Assembly (NCBI RefSeq): GCF_002927275.1
Contig: NZ_PRKW01000005.1
Span: 248,001-312,000 of the forward strand
Origin: Arthrobacter pityocampae
Lineage (GTDB): Bacteria; Actinomycetota; Actinomycetes; Actinomycetales; Micrococcaceae
Direction of reading: 5' to 3'
Length of the DNA stretch: 64,000 nt
Below are positions 56,840 through 64,000 of this stretch, piece by piece (the first letter of the stretch is position 1; each line of letters starts with the position of its first letter). A program made the translations under genes and the position numbers. The notes beneath the pieces were generated by a model, which saw only the letters and a program-made list of their open reading frames with translations, ran no database searches and was not told the origin of the DNA.

Positions 56840-57082
56840 GGTGAGACCTGTTCCCTGTCGAGTATTCGGTTCCCGGTTCCCCCAGTGGGCCCGGTCGTTT
56901 CTGGTACCAACTGTGCAGTCCCTGACCGAAGCAGAGCCCGCGAACCCCGCGAACCCTCTGCGAAGGAACACCGAAGACCGAACGAAGTCCGAAGGGCAGG
57001 TGAAGTGAACCCGACGCTGCGGCTCGTGCCCGTGCCGCGCCGGGGGAGCGCCCGGCATGACGGCATCTGGTTGAATCGGTGG
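56840..57082. promoter_or_regulatory. Divergent promoter region with repeated CGAA
   Basis: CGAA occurs eight times between 56927 and 56993 (56927, 56941, 56950, 56961, 56972, 56979, 56983, 56990), including the tandem CGCGAACCC CGCGAACCC. The 243 bp hold no other gene. TTGAAT at 57071-57076 lies 6 bp before the aminopeptidase ATG and could be the -10 of a leaderless transcript. Confidence 0.35.
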
Positions 57083-58366
57083 ATGAGCCCAGCACCCGCG
57101 CACATCCAGGACCTCGGAGACTATGTCTCGGCGTCGCCGTCGAGCTTCCATGCAGTGGCGGAGGCAGGTCGCCGGCTCTCGGCCGCAGGATTCCGGCAGC
57201 TGGCGGAGCAGGACGCCTGGGAGGGCGGCGTGGGCAGCTTCTTCGTTCTCCGCGACGGGGCCCTGATCGCCTGGACCGTCCCGTCCGCGGCGGGCCCGAC
57301 CACCGGATTCCACATCCTCGGCGCGCACACCGACTCGCCGTCCTTCAAGCTCAAGCCGCGACCCACCACCGGGAAGTACGGCTGGCTCCAGGCCGGCGTC
57401 GAGGTGTACGGCGGGCCTCTCCTGAATTCGTGGCTGGACCGCGAGCTCGCGCTCGCCGGCCGCCTGACCCTCCACGACGGCAGCGAACACCTCGTGGCCA
57501 CCGGGCCGATGCTGCGCTTCCCCCAGCTCGCGATCCACCTCGACCGCGCGGTCAACGACGGCCTGGCCCTCGACAAGCAGCGCCACATGAACCCGGTGTG
57601 GGGCCTCGGGGACCCGGCGGGCGCCGACCTCCTGGGGCTCCTCGCTGCAGACGCCGGGGTCGACCCGCGCGAGGTCGGCGGGTTCGACGTCGTCGTCGCC
57701 GACACGCAGGACCCCCGCGTCTTCGGCGCGCAGGGCGAGTTCTTCGCCTCCGGGCGGCTCGACAACCTCTCCTCCGTGCACGCCGGGCTCACGGCGCTCA
57801 TCGGGGCGTCGTCGGATGGGTCCGCGGACGGGCCGATCGCGGTCCTCGCGGCGTTCGATCACGAAGAGGTGGGCAGCGGGTCCCGGTCCGGGGCGAGCGG
57901 CCCCTTCCTCGAGGACATGCTCCAGCGGATCTCCCTGGGGCTCGGCGCGGGGACGGAGGAGCGGTTCCGGGCCCTCGCGGCGTCGTTCTGCGTCTCCGCC
58001 GACGCCGGCCACGCCGTGCACCCCAACTACGCGGAGCGGCACGACCCGGCGAACCTGCCGGTCCTCAACGGCGGTCCGCTGCTGAAGATCAACGCCAACC
58101 AGCGCTACACCACCGACGCCCCCGGCGCGGCGTACTGGGCATCACTCTGCCGCGCGGCGGGTGTGCCATACCAGGAGTTCGTGTCCAACAACGTGATGCC
58201 GTGCGGCTCCACGATCGGACCGCTCACCGCCACCCGGCTCGGGATCCGCACGGTCGACGTCGGCATCCCACTGCTGTCCATGCACTCGGCGCGTGAACTC
58301 TGCGGCGTCGACGATCCGGGCCACCTCGCGCGGGTCAGCGCGGCGTTCTTCCGCGGTGGCCGGTAG
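57083..58366 (+). CDS. M18 family aminopeptidase
   Basis: A 427-residue zinc aminopeptidase of full length. HILGAHTDSPSFKLKP gives the first metal histidine and aspartate region, FASGRLDNLSSVHAGL carries the bridging aspartate, AAFDHEEVGSGS the catalytic and metal glutamates, SADAGHAVHPNY the acid, and the last histidine is in PLLSMHSARELCG. It removes acidic or neutral N-terminal residues from peptides. The ATG has no ribosome site (leaderless suspected). Confidence 0.93.
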   Translation: MSPAPAHIQDLGDYVSASPSSFHAVAEAGRRLSAAGFRQLAEQDAWEGGVGSFFVLRDGALIAWTVPSAAGPTTGFHILGAHTDSPSFKLKPRPTTGKYGWLQAGVEVYGGPLLNSWLDRELALAGRLTLHDGSEHLVATGPMLRFPQLAIHLDRAVNDGLALDKQRHMNPVWGLGDPAGADLLGLLAADAGVDPREVGGFDVVVADTQDPRVFGAQGEFFASGRLDNLSSVHAGLTALIGASSDGSADGPIAVLAAFDHEEVGSGSRSGASGPFLEDMLQRISLGLGAGTEERFRALAASFCVSADAGHAVHPNYAERHDPANLPVLNGGPLLKINANQRYTTDAPGAAYWASLCRAAGVPYQEFVSNNVMPCGSTIGPLTATRLGIRTVDVGIPLLSMHSARELCGVDDPGHLARVSAAFFRGGR

Positions 58367-58531
58367 GACGTATCCCCAGGAGTTCGTCGCGCTCCGTCCG
58401 TCCGGTAGGATTGGGACGTCTGTGCCACAGCCGTTCCGGTCAGTACCGAGGACGGCGGCCGGACCAACGCAAAAGAACCTCCTGTTGCGGAAAGACCGCG
58501 ACCGCTCAGCCCAGAGGAGGTGGGTTCACAC
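58367..58531 (+). promoter_or_regulatory. rpsF operon promoter and leader
   Basis: TAGGAT (58406-58411) is a candidate -10 giving a leader of about 115 bases. The leader has short helices, for example GGTC with GGACC-side pairing around 58439-58466, and GCGG-aaaga-CCGC near 58486-58498, before the AGAGGAGGTG ribosome site. Some bacterial rpsF leaders bind the S6:S18 complex; I could not confirm that structure here. Confidence 0.4.
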
Positions 58532-58837
58532 ATGCGTGCATATGAATTGATGGTAATCATCGACCCCGACGTCGAGGAACGCTCCATCGACCCAACACTC
58601 GAGAAGTTCCTCAATGTCGTCCGCAACGGCGGCGGCACCGTGGACAAGGTGGATATCTGGGGACGCCGGCGCCTTGCGTACGAGATCCAGAAGAAGACCG
58701 AAGGCATCTACGCCGTCGTCAACTTCACCGCGACCCCGGCCGTGGCTTCCGAGCTCGACCGCCAGCTGAGCCTCAACGAGACGATCATGCGCACCAAGAT
58801 CATCCGCCCCGAGGAGCAGAAGGTTTCCGCCGAGTAA
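58532..58837 (+). CDS. rpsF: 30S ribosomal protein S6
   Basis: A 101-residue protein beginning [17 protein letters not shown], with [20 protein letters not shown] as the family signature. The ATG at 58532 has the strong site AGAGGAGGTGGG upstream; an ATG 12 bp earlier falls too close to that site. First gene of rpsF-ssb-rpsR-rplI. Confidence 0.97.
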   Translation: MRAYELMVIIDPDVEERSIDPTLEKFLNVVRNGGGTVDKVDIWGRRRLAYEIQKKTEGIYAVVNFTATPAVASELDRQLSLNETIMRTKIIRPEEQKVSAE

Positions 58838-58897
58838 TCTCGGTAGATCCCTCATTCATCCACCCCGCTCCGGCGGGAAGGAACTCAAGGAGGCACC

Positions 58898-59461
58898 ATG
58901 GCAGGCGAAACAGTCATCACGGTGATCGGCAATCTCACCAACGACCCCGAGTTGCGGTTCACGCCGTCGGGATCAGCGGTTGCCAACTTCACCATCGCGT
59001 CCACTCCTCGCACCTTCGACCGCCAGAGCAACGACTGGAAGGACGGCGAAACGCTGTTCCTCCGGGCGTCGGTGTGGCGTGAGGCCGCGGAGAACGTCGC
59101 CGAGACCCTGACCAAGGGAACCCGCGTGGTTGCCCAGGGCCGACTCAAGTCACGTTCGTACGACACCAAAGAGGGCGAGAAGCGCACCGTCATGGAGCTG
59201 GAGGTGGACGAGATCGGTCCATCCCTGCGCTATGCGTCCGCGAAGGTCACCCGTACCCAGCGCTCCGGCGGCGGGAACAGTGGCGGCTTCGGCGGTAACT
59301 CCGGCGGCAACTCGGGCGGTTCGAACTCCGGATCCGGTTGGGGTGGGGGCCAGCAGGCCCAGCAGCCCGCGGATGATCCCTGGGGTGCTCCTTCTGGTGC
59401 TCCCTCGGGCGGGAATTCGCAGGGCTGGGGCAACGGCCCCGACTCCGAGCCTCCCTTCTAG
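58898..59461 (+). CDS. ssb: Single-stranded DNA-binding protein
   Basis: A 187-residue protein. The OB-fold domain ([19 protein letters not shown] to about residue 110) is followed by a Gly/Asn/Ser-rich flexible linker ([15 protein letters not shown]) and the acidic tip DSEPPF that binds partner proteins. This is the replication SSB, encoded in the ribosomal operon as in other actinobacteria. AAGGAGG ribosome site. Confidence 0.97.
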   Translation: MAGETVITVIGNLTNDPELRFTPSGSAVANFTIASTPRTFDRQSNDWKDGETLFLRASVWREAAENVAETLTKGTRVVAQGRLKSRSYDTKEGEKRTVMELEVDEIGPSLRYASAKVTRTQRSGGGNSGGFGGNSGGNSGGSNSGSGWGGGQQAQQPADDPWGAPSGAPSGGNSQGWGNGPDSEPPF

Positions 59462-59577
59462 CACCTCCAGGCAGCGGTTCCGCTCCCGGAACTCCTGCCG
59501 CAGTCACCGTCGGGTGACTGGCACGTCCCATCCCGCAGAATCGTTCTGCGGGCTCCACCATACAAAGGAGCACCACG

Positions 59578-59817
59578 ATGGCTAAGGCTGAACTCCGTAA
59601 GCCCAAACCAAAGTCCAACCCCTTGAAGGCCGCTGACGTCACCGTCATCGACTACAAGGACGTAGCCCTGCTGCGTAAGTTCATTTCCGATCGCGGAAAG
59701 ATCCGTGCCCGCCGCGTCACCGGTGTGACCGTCCAGGAGCAGCGCAAGATCGCTCAGGCAATCAAGAACGCCCGCGAAGTCGCCCTCCTGCCGTACTCCG
59801 GCGCCGGCCGCGGCTAG
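59578..59817 (+). CDS. rpsR: 30S ribosomal protein S18 (cysteine-free form)
   Basis: A 79-residue protein. [20 protein letters not shown] and [18 protein letters not shown] identify S18. It contains no cysteine, whereas zinc-binding S18 has a CxxC type motif in the N-terminal region. AAGGAG ribosome site. Confidence 0.97.
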   Translation: MAKAELRKPKPKSNPLKAADVTVIDYKDVALLRKFISDRGKIRARRVTGVTVQEQRKIAQAIKNAREVALLPYSGAGRG

Positions 59818-59832
59818 GGAAAGGGACACACT

Positions 59833-60282
59833 ATGTCGAAGCTCATTCTGACCCAGGAAGTCACCGGACTCGGTGCCGCAGGCGACGTCGTCGAGGTGAA
59901 GAACGGTTACGCACGTAACTACCTTCTGCCCCGCGGCTTCGCCCTGATGTGGAGCAAGGGTGGCGAGAAGCAGGTCGAGTCGATCAAGGCTGCCCGTTCC
60001 GCCCGCGAGCACGCATCGCTCGAAGATGCCCAGCGCCAGGCCGCCGCACTGTCGGCGAAGCCCGTCACCCTGACCGTCAAGGCGGGTGGCTCCGGCCGCC
60101 TGTTCGGCACGGTCAAGGCCGACGACGTCGCGAAGGCCGTCGAGGCCGCAGGCCTCGGCACGATCGACAAGCGGAAGGTCGAACTCCCGGCTCACATCAA
60201 GTCGGTCGGTTCGTACCAGGCCAACGTCCGTCTCCACGAGGACGTCGCAGCAGTCATCGACCTGGACGTCGTCGCCAGCTAG
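59833..60282 (+). CDS. rplI: 50S ribosomal protein L9
   Basis: A 149-residue protein. The N-terminal rRNA-binding domain [20 protein letters not shown] with [14 protein letters not shown], a connecting helix and a C-terminal domain ending [10 protein letters not shown] are all present. It follows rpsR by 15 bp and closes the operon. Confidence 0.97.
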   Translation: MSKLILTQEVTGLGAAGDVVEVKNGYARNYLLPRGFALMWSKGGEKQVESIKAARSAREHASLEDAQRQAAALSAKPVTLTVKAGGSGRLFGTVKADDVAKAVEAAGLGTIDKRKVELPAHIKSVGSYQANVRLHEDVAAVIDLDVVAS

Positions 60283-60334
60283 GCGGATTCGGAAAAGTCG
60301 CGCGGCGCTTGCGCCGCACAGCACCACCGGATCG

Positions 60335-60372
60335 AGCAGGGAGCCCCCGCGTATCAGCGGGGGCTCCCTGCT
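60335..60372 (+). terminator. Intrinsic terminator after rplI
   Basis: AGCAGGGAGCCCCCGC and GCGGGGGCTCCCTGCT (16-bp perfect stem, 6-base loop) followed by GTTT. A smaller stem GCGGCGC-TT-GCGCCGC lies before it at 60302-60317. Confidence 0.9.
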
Positions 60373-60950
60373 GTTTAATCCCGCCCGTCCGGTCATCCGT
60401 GGGAGGGCATGCTTCCGGTGTCTCCGTCGCCGTCCATGCCGCGCGGCGACTCCATGTGCTTCTCGTGCAGCGGCGCTGAAGGTGCATCCCACGGTATATG
60501 CCGTCCTCAGGCGCCCGTCGTCCCGGATCATGGCGCTCTGCAAGCGTGAACCCGCTGGTATACAGGGCTCGAAGCGGCCCGCGCGGTGCTTGTGGCGGTC
60601 TTGTCAACAGCAGTCCTGTGGATGACCAACGTCTCAGGATCGATTTTGGTCCACAGGGCGTGGACAACGTCGTCGCAGGTCAGAGGGCTGTTGAGTTTGA
60701 ATTGCAGGTGTTGTCCACAGGGTTGTCCCCATCCTGTGCACAAGATACGCGGCGTAATCCACAGCTTATGGAAACTTACCCACAGCCCCTGTTGGTACAG
60801 CACTTTGCACCGCCGCGGGAGGGGGCTAGCGTTGCGGAAGATTCCCCAAAACGAGGGTGTCGGGTGATAGGCCTGTCCTGTCGGACCCGCACTGGGTGTC
60901 CGGTCGACGCCCCGGCGTCACCGCTCCGACAGTAGGAGAAAGGCCCTTCC
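60373..60950 (+). promoter_or_regulatory. Long dnaB upstream region with DnaA-box cluster
   Basis: This gap between rplI and dnaB contains no convincing gene. Its centre, 60601-60784, is less GC-rich and holds the perfect box TTGTCCACA (60711-60719) plus near matches: TTGTCAACA (60601), TCATCCACA (minus, 60617-60625), TGGTCCACA (60647), TTGTCCACG (minus, 60659-60667), TTGTCCCCA (60723), TTGTGCACA (minus, 60735-60743), TAATCCACA (60755) and TTACCCACA (60776). DnaA binding here could regulate dnaB or buffer DnaA. Confidence 0.6.
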
Positions 60951-62327
60951 GTGTCCCTGGCACATGCAGACTCATCATCGGACACCCGAAACCCCGAGTT
61001 CTCGCGCACCCCGCCCCAGGATCTCGTGGCGGAACAGTCCGTGCTCGGCGGCATGATGCTGTCCAAGGACGCGATCGCCGACTGCGTCGAGGTCCTCCGC
61101 GGCGTGGACTTCTACCGGCCCGCCCACGAGAGCATCTACGAAGCCATCATCGACCTCTACGGACGCGGTGAGCCTGCCGATGCCGTCACGGTCTCCGACG
61201 AGCTCACGAAGCGTGGAGAGATCTCACGCATCGGCGGCCCGGCCTACCTCCACACGCTGATCCAGTCGGTGCCGACGGCTGCCAACGCGGGCTTCTATGC
61301 CGAGATCGTGCGTGAGCGCGCCGTCCTGCGCCGCCTGGTCGACGCCGGCACGAAGATCGTGCAGCTCGGCTACTCCAACGACGGCGAGGTGGACGACCTC
61401 GTGAACGCCGCGCAGGCCGAGGTGTATGCGGTGGCCGAACGCCGTACGGCCGAGGACTACGTGGCGCTCAAGGACATCATCGAGGGCACCGTGGACGAGA
61501 TCGAGTCCGCGGGGCACAAGGGCGAAGGCATGACGGGTGTGCCCACCGGGTTCTACGAACTGGACGAACTCACGCAAGGCCTCCACGGCGGTCAGATGAT
61601 CGTGGTTGCTGCCCGCCCCGCAATGGGCAAGTCCACCTTCGCCCTGGACTGGGCCCGATCGGCCGCCATCAAGCACAACATGACCACGGTCTTCTTCTCC
61701 CTCGAGATGGGCCGTAATGAGATCGCGATGCGCCTCCTGTCCGCAGAGGCCACCATCGGGCTGCAGGATCTGCGCAAGGGGACGATCAAGGACGAGCAGT
61801 GGGGGAAGATCGCCACGACGATGGGGCGCATGAATGATGCCCCGCTGTTCATCGACGACAGCCCGAACATGTCGCTGATGGAGATCAGGGCCAAGTGCCG
61901 GCGGTTGAAGCAGCGTCACGACCTCAAGCTCGTGGTGCTGGACTATCTGCAGCTCATGTCCTCCGGCAAGCGGGTGGAATCGCGTCAGCAGGAGGTCTCG
62001 GAGTTCTCACGGGCCCTGAAACTGCTGGCGAAGGAGCTCAACGTCCCCGTGGTCGCCCTGTCACAGCTGAACCGCGGATCCGAGCAGCGGACGGACAAGC
62101 GCCCACAGGTGTCGGACCTGCGTGAATCGGGATCGATCGAGCAGGACGCCGACATGGTCATCCTCCTGCACCGCGATGACGTGTACGACAAGGAATCGGC
62201 GCGGGCCGGCGAGGCCGACGTCATCGTTGCCAAGCACCGCAACGGCCCCACCAAGACGCTCGTCGTCGGCTTCCAGGGCCACTACTCGCGGTTCAACAAC
62301 ATGGCAGCGGACGGCGGGGGCTACTAG
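60951..62327 (+). CDS. dnaB: Replicative DNA helicase DnaB
   Basis: A 458-residue full-length protein. The N-terminal primase-interaction domain (PQDLVAEQSVLGGMML) precedes a RecA-like ATPase with Walker A ARPAMGKST, KLVVLDYLQLMS and SDLRESGSIEQDADMV. No intein is present, unlike some mycobacterial dnaB genes. GTG start after AGGAGAAAGG. Its stop codon overlaps that of the convergent MarR gene. Confidence 0.97.
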   Translation: MSLAHADSSSDTRNPEFSRTPPQDLVAEQSVLGGMMLSKDAIADCVEVLRGVDFYRPAHESIYEAIIDLYGRGEPADAVTVSDELTKRGEISRIGGPAYLHTLIQSVPTAANAGFYAEIVRERAVLRRLVDAGTKIVQLGYSNDGEVDDLVNAAQAEVYAVAERRTAEDYVALKDIIEGTVDEIESAGHKGEGMTGVPTGFYELDELTQGLHGGQMIVVAARPAMGKSTFALDWARSAAIKHNMTTVFFSLEMGRNEIAMRLLSAEATIGLQDLRKGTIKDEQWGKIATTMGRMNDAPLFIDDSPNMSLMEIRAKCRRLKQRHDLKLVVLDYLQLMSSGKRVESRQQEVSEFSRALKLLAKELNVPVVALSQLNRGSEQRTDKRPQVSDLRESGSIEQDADMVILLHRDDVYDKESARAGEADVIVAKHRNGPTKTLVVGFQGHYSRFNNMAADGGGY

Positions 62328-62746
62328 TCCTTCTTGGGCCCGAGCTCGTTGATGACCGTCTGGAGACGATGGCGCAGGTCCTCCGAGGCAAGGCCGTCCT
62401 CGACCATCAACTCGTTCTCGATATTCTTCGCACGCTCCAGGGCCTTGACTCCGGCCGAGGTGATCGTGATGCGCTGGCTGCGCCGGTCGGCGGAGTTGCG
62501 GAGCCGGGTGACCAGACCCCGCTTCTCGAGGCGGTCGAGGGTGCGTCCCACGGTCTGCGCCTGCACGTGGACCAGCTGGGCAAGGCGCACACCGGTGAGG
62601 GTTCCTTCGCGTTCGAGGACTCCCAGCGTGGTCAGCCCGGCGTGGGTGATGCCGATGCCCAGGAGCTTCTCGTTCCAGGAATGCTCGACGATGCGGGCGG
62701 CGGTCGTCAATAGGCGGCTGGTCGACCAATCGTTCAATTCCGGCAC
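62324..62746 (-). CDS. MarR-family transcriptional regulator (paralogue 2)
   Basis: A 140-residue protein. HVQAQTVGRTLDRLEKRGLV and DRRSQRITITSAG match the recognition helix and wing of the MarR gene at 31837-32280; the opening WSTSRLLTTAAR is identical. GTG start with AAGGA nine bases before. Tail-to-tail with dnaB, overlapping by 4 bp. Confidence 0.9.
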   Translation of the reverse strand: MPELNDWSTSRLLTTAARIVEHSWNEKLLGIGITHAGLTTLGVLEREGTLTGVRLAQLVHVQAQTVGRTLDRLEKRGLVTRLRNSADRRSQRITITSAGVKALERAKNIENELMVEDGLASEDLRHRLQTVINELGPKKD

Positions 62747-62904
62747 GATAGCGTGTCCTTCCCCTAGGTCGTCAGCGGAGGATCCGCTCGTTCCTGCTAC
62801 TGTCCAACTCTACCCGAAATAGACAGCATGCTTATGATAAATCCTGCACCATAGGCAAGATTCTTTCGTTCGATCTCGTGGGCGCCGCGAGGGTGCCTCC
62901 AACG
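62747..62904. promoter_or_regulatory. Upstream region of the MarR gene
   Basis: An AT-richer patch around 62815-62875 holds AGCATGCTTA (62825-62834), whose reverse TAAGCATGCT resembles TAAGCATACTTA upstream of the PRC-barrel gene (63937-63948). Candidate operator for autoregulation. Confidence 0.35.
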
Positions 62905-62941
62905 GCAGGAGGGCCCGGGGCGATGCCCCGGGCCCTCCTGC
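62905..62941 (-). terminator. Terminator after the PRC-barrel gene
   Basis: GCAGGAGGGCCCGGGGC with its exact complement forms a 17-bp stem around the 3-base loop GAT. Confidence 0.85.
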
Positions 62942-62952
62942 GTCAGCACAGG

Positions 62953-63825
62953 CTAGAGGTTGTTGCCTCGGCGGGTGCCTTCTTCGCCGTCGACGTCGAT
63001 CTGCTCCTTGCGGACTTCTTCGCTGACGGTCTCGTTGGTGGTGACGGTCTCCGTGTCGAGGCGTACGCGCTCGACGGGGACTGCTTCCTTCTCGACGACC
63101 GGGCGCTCGGCGTGGAGAGTCACTTCGTGCTCTTCCTCGCTGATGGCCGGGCCGCCCATGGCGTCGCCGCGGTTGGCGTCCGTGATGGGCTCGCGCTCGA
63201 CGCGGACTTCCTCGTGGCTGACGGGCACGGTCTTCGTCACGTTCTCGGTGACGACGTACTTGCGCATGCGGGCACGGCCGGCCTCGCGACGCTCCGTTCC
63301 GACGTGCAGCTGCTCCTCGGAGCGGGTCATCGCATCGTCGGTGGTGGGGCCGGAGGTGTCGTGACCCACGGTTCCACGGTCCGTGTCGGCGTGACGGCTG
63401 CTGGTGTCGATGTCGACGTCGCGGTCGTGGTGACCGGTAGTGCCGGTCGTCGTGCCGGTCGTCGTGTCGGTCGTGGTGCGGGTCGTGTCGGTGTAGTTGC
63501 TCGTGCCGCCGCCGATCTCGTAGTGGCGGTAGAGGCGATCCTCTTCCTCCGGGCTGAGGTTGCCGTCGGACTCGATGCGCGGGGCATCCTTCACCTGGTG
63601 CTTGCTGTAGGGAACGCGGACGTCATGACCTTCGACGTCGGCGCCCTGGAGCGGGATGAAGGACTCAGAGGTGCCGAACAGGCCCGTCTTGGCGGTGACC
63701 CAGCTGGGCTCACCGGTCTGGTCGTCGAGGTAGACCTGGCCGATCGAGCCGATCTTCTCGCCGTCCGAACCGAGGACGTTGCCGCCGTTGCCGAGCATGG
63801 TGTCGATGTTTTCCTGAGTAATCAT
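62953..63825 (-). CDS. PRC-barrel / DUF2382 stress-type protein
   Basis: A 290-residue soluble protein. The N-terminal PRC-barrel spans residues 1 to about 110 (GEKIGSIGQVYLDDQTGEPS). A Thr/Asp/Gly-rich linker follows (TTTDTTTGTTTGTTGHHDRD). The C-terminal DUF2382 domain covers about 165-285, with VTENVTKTVPVSHEEVRVER repeated in related form (AERPVVEKEAVPVERVRLDT). Such proteins are linked to envelope and desiccation stress in actinobacteria. The ATG at 63825 has the excellent site AGAAGGAGAAGG; an upstream start gives a Pro-rich extension and is rejected. Confidence 0.88.
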   Translation of the reverse strand: MITQENIDTMLGNGGNVLGSDGEKIGSIGQVYLDDQTGEPSWVTAKTGLFGTSESFIPLQGADVEGHDVRVPYSKHQVKDAPRIESDGNLSPEEEDRLYRHYEIGGGTSNYTDTTRTTTDTTTGTTTGTTGHHDRDVDIDTSSRHADTDRGTVGHDTSGPTTDDAMTRSEEQLHVGTERREAGRARMRKYVVTENVTKTVPVSHEEVRVEREPITDANRGDAMGGPAISEEEHEVTLHAERPVVEKEAVPVERVRLDTETVTTNETVSEEVRKEQIDVDGEEGTRRGNNL

Positions 63826-64000
63826 TTCCTTCTCCTTCTGAGTAATCTCACTGTGAGGGCATGGATTTCTCGGCTGTACGTTCCACCGGGAGGTTCCACC
63901 GGGGGCAAGAGCCCCCGAGACCACCGGCCTCTAGAGTAAGCATACTTAGTACCGAATGGGAAGCAGGCTTAGCGTCTTGTTCGGATCGGGGGGCATCCTC
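63826..64000. promoter_or_regulatory. Upstream region of the PRC-barrel gene
   Basis: Contains the imperfect palindrome TAAGCATACTTA (63937-63948), the hairpin CGGGGGC-aaga-GCCCCCG (63900-63917) in the probable leader, and a tandem 13-mer (GTTCCACCGGGAG, then GTTCCACCGGGGG, 63880-63905). No other gene seen to the window end. Confidence 0.4.

Noticed and set aside
60498-60935. Plus-strand frame of 145 codons before dnaB
   Set aside because: It lies over the DnaA-box cluster, has low-GC third positions, no ribosome site and no recognisable family.
60373-60950. Whether the DnaA-box cluster is the chromosomal origin
   Set aside because: No dnaA, dnaN or parAB is visible nearby, and the boxes are mostly imperfect; a regulatory role for dnaB is more cautious.

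Overview
High-GC chromosomal DNA of an actinobacterium, most likely of the family Micrococcaceae (Arthrobacter-like). The reasons are very high G/C at third codon positions, frequent GTG starts, mycothiol genes (mshA, ino1), a murJ / NUDIX / CCA-transferase cluster and an rpsF-ssb-rpsR-rplI-dnaB cluster, TTGTCCACA-type DnaA boxes, and several apparently leaderless genes. I saw no tRNA, rRNA, CRISPR array, insertion sequence or prophage. The window is almost entirely ordinary chromosomal coding sequence.

Layout. (1) 1-6.7 kb: cell-envelope and tRNA block: a pseudokinase-like protein cut by the window edge, murJ, NUDIX hydrolase, CCA-adding enzyme, histidine phosphatase, DUF418 membrane protein. 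(2) 6.7-14.2 kb: two unexplained small ORFs, then mshA, a phosphatase-like protein, fhs, ino1 and a GT87 glycosyltransferase. Ino1 makes the inositol phosphate that MshA uses. (3) 14.3-24.1 kb: FemX-type peptidyltransferase, FAD oxidoreductase, STAS-like protein, methyltransferase, a GGDEF-EAL protein, an orphan OmpR-type regulator overlapping an Hpt-like gene, a luciferase-like oxidoreductase and a secreted GDSL hydrolase. (4) 24.3-30.8 kb: tandem glycine riboswitch driving gcvP-gcvT-sdaA-MTHFR-like, a glycine/serine/one-carbon operon without gcvH. (5) 30.8-38.8 kb: two alpha/beta hydrolases, a MarR regulator, a second orphan OmpR regulator that is a close paralogue of the first, and a lipoprotein / adaptor / ATPase / FtsX-like permease operon. 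(6) 39.2-46.5 kb: a probable organophosphate uptake locus: AfuABC/FbpABC-type ABC transporter, OPA-family carrier and a two-component system. (7) 46.6-55.6 kb: ABC-F protein, MFS transporter, two export-type ABC systems and a NarL-type two-component system. (8) 55.6-58.4 kb: two secreted proteins, one TasA/SipW-type, and an M18 aminopeptidase. (9) 58.5-64 kb: rpsF-ssb-rpsR-rplI, dnaB behind a cluster of DnaA-like boxes, a second MarR paralogue, and a PRC-barrel/DUF2382 stress-type protein.

Most notable: the organophosphate locus with a direct-repeat candidate regulator site; a perfect palindrome carrying DnaA boxes at 48.46 kb and a second DnaA-box cluster before dnaB; a pair of kinase-less response regulators, one overlapping an Hpt protein whose phospho-acceptor histidine appears displaced; a MurJ-linked pseudokinase that seems to keep only its N-lobe; and the separation of the GT87 gene from rpsF by about 44 kb. 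All calls come from reading the sequence and translations; no database search was run.
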